Assembly: GCF_030035675.1 (NCBI RefSeq)
Contig: NC_084482.1
Span: forward strand, 220,495,943-220,559,942
Direction of reading: 5' to 3'
Source of the DNA: Rhineura floridana
Lineage: Eukaryota > Chordata > Lepidosauria > Squamata > Rhineuridae
Length of the DNA: 64,000 nucleotides
The notes beneath the pieces were generated by a model. That model saw only the letters and a list, made by a program, of their open reading frames with translations, was not told the origin of the DNA and did not search any database. Every line of letters starts with the position of its first letter. Position 1 is the first letter of the stretch. Below, piece after piece: positions 63,593-64,000 of this stretch. The position numbers and the translations under genes were made by a program.

Positions 63593-64000
63593 AGTGACAA
63601 ATAGTGGTAACAAGAGAGGAAGCTCTAGGCTTAATGGACAATATAAAAACTGACAAGTCACCGGGCTCGGATGGCATCCACCCGAGAGTTCTCAAAGAAC
63701 TCAAATGTGAAATTACTGATCTGCTAACTAAAATATGTAATTTGTCCCTCGGGTCCTCCTCCATGCCTGAGGACTGGAAAGTGGCAAATGTAACGCCAAT
63801 ATTAAAAAAGGGATCCATGGGGGATCCTGGAAATTACAGGCCAGTTAGCTTAACTTCTGTCCCTGGAAAACTGGTAGAAAGTATTATTAAAGCTAGATTA
63901 ACTAAGCACATAGAAGAACAAGCTTTGCTGAAGCAGAGCCAGCATGGCTTCTGCAAGGGAAAGTCCTGTCTCAGTAACCTATAGTGTCAACAAGCATATA
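63593..64000 (+). mobile_element. CR1 LINE fragment in copy D (runs off window)
   Basis: Begins inside the CR1 reverse transcriptase region, matching the copy B CR1 from about 28134, and keeps SPGSDGIHPRVLKEL and NYRPVSLTS. A 14-bp loss lies near 63982. Its left junction falls about 60 bp from that of the copy B CR1, so it is either an independent insertion or a rearranged relative. Confidence 0.88.

Overview
The window looks like repeat-rich DNA from a reptile, most likely a squamate (lizard or snake). It holds long CR1 and L2 LINE insertions, a CR1 3' end made of TTCTTATG-type repeats, tRNA-derived SINEs, near-palindromic hAT MITEs and a young BEL/Pao-type LTR element. All of these sit around KRAB/C2H2 zinc-finger exons of the tetrapod type. 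No prokaryotic gene organisation is present. The assignment to a clade is an inference from repeat content.

The backbone is a tandem segmental duplication seen four times in the same orientation: copy A (1-22117), copy B (22118-39727), copy C (39728-58498) and the first part of copy D (58499-64000). The window start sets the phase, so these borders are arbitrary cuts in a repeating unit of roughly 18-20 kb. By eye the copies differ by a few percent plus large insertions and deletions.

The host genes are KRAB zinc-finger genes on the minus strand. Each has a short first coding exon, a KRAB-A exon and one long zinc-finger exon, reading from high to low coordinates. Gene 1 (26666 to 15476, 23 fingers) and gene 3 (63100 to 49380, 16 fingers) look intact, with matching splice phases. 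Gene 2 (42543 to 33960) has lost its KRAB exon, lost most of the spacer before the fingers and carries a 14-nt frameshifting deletion, so it is probably a pseudogene. Gene 0 shows only its KRAB exon (3333-3477); its finger exon would lie left of the window. All three finger exons end at the same ancestral 1-nt frameshift, followed by decayed former fingers.

The rest is transposable-element sediment. Elements present in every informative copy predate the duplications: a 136-bp hAT MITE (all four copies), a 5'-truncated LINE beside each finger exon (A-C), and CR1, L2 and SINE relics. Others mark single copies. Copy A has a BEL/Pao-type element (itself invaded by an L2 end) and a second MITE. 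Copies A and B share a tRNA-derived SINE that copy C lacks. Copy B has a CR1. Copy C has two L2 insertions and an unidentified segment of about 410 bp. Copy D has part of a CR1. Several insertions have an intact empty site in another copy, which fixes their borders and target-site duplications.

There is no sign of an operon, CRISPR array, phage or RNA gene proper. The most notable biology is an actively diversifying KRAB zinc-finger cluster. It shows copy-number change, finger-array expansion and contraction, exon loss and pseudogenisation, with young retroelements landing in the same locus.
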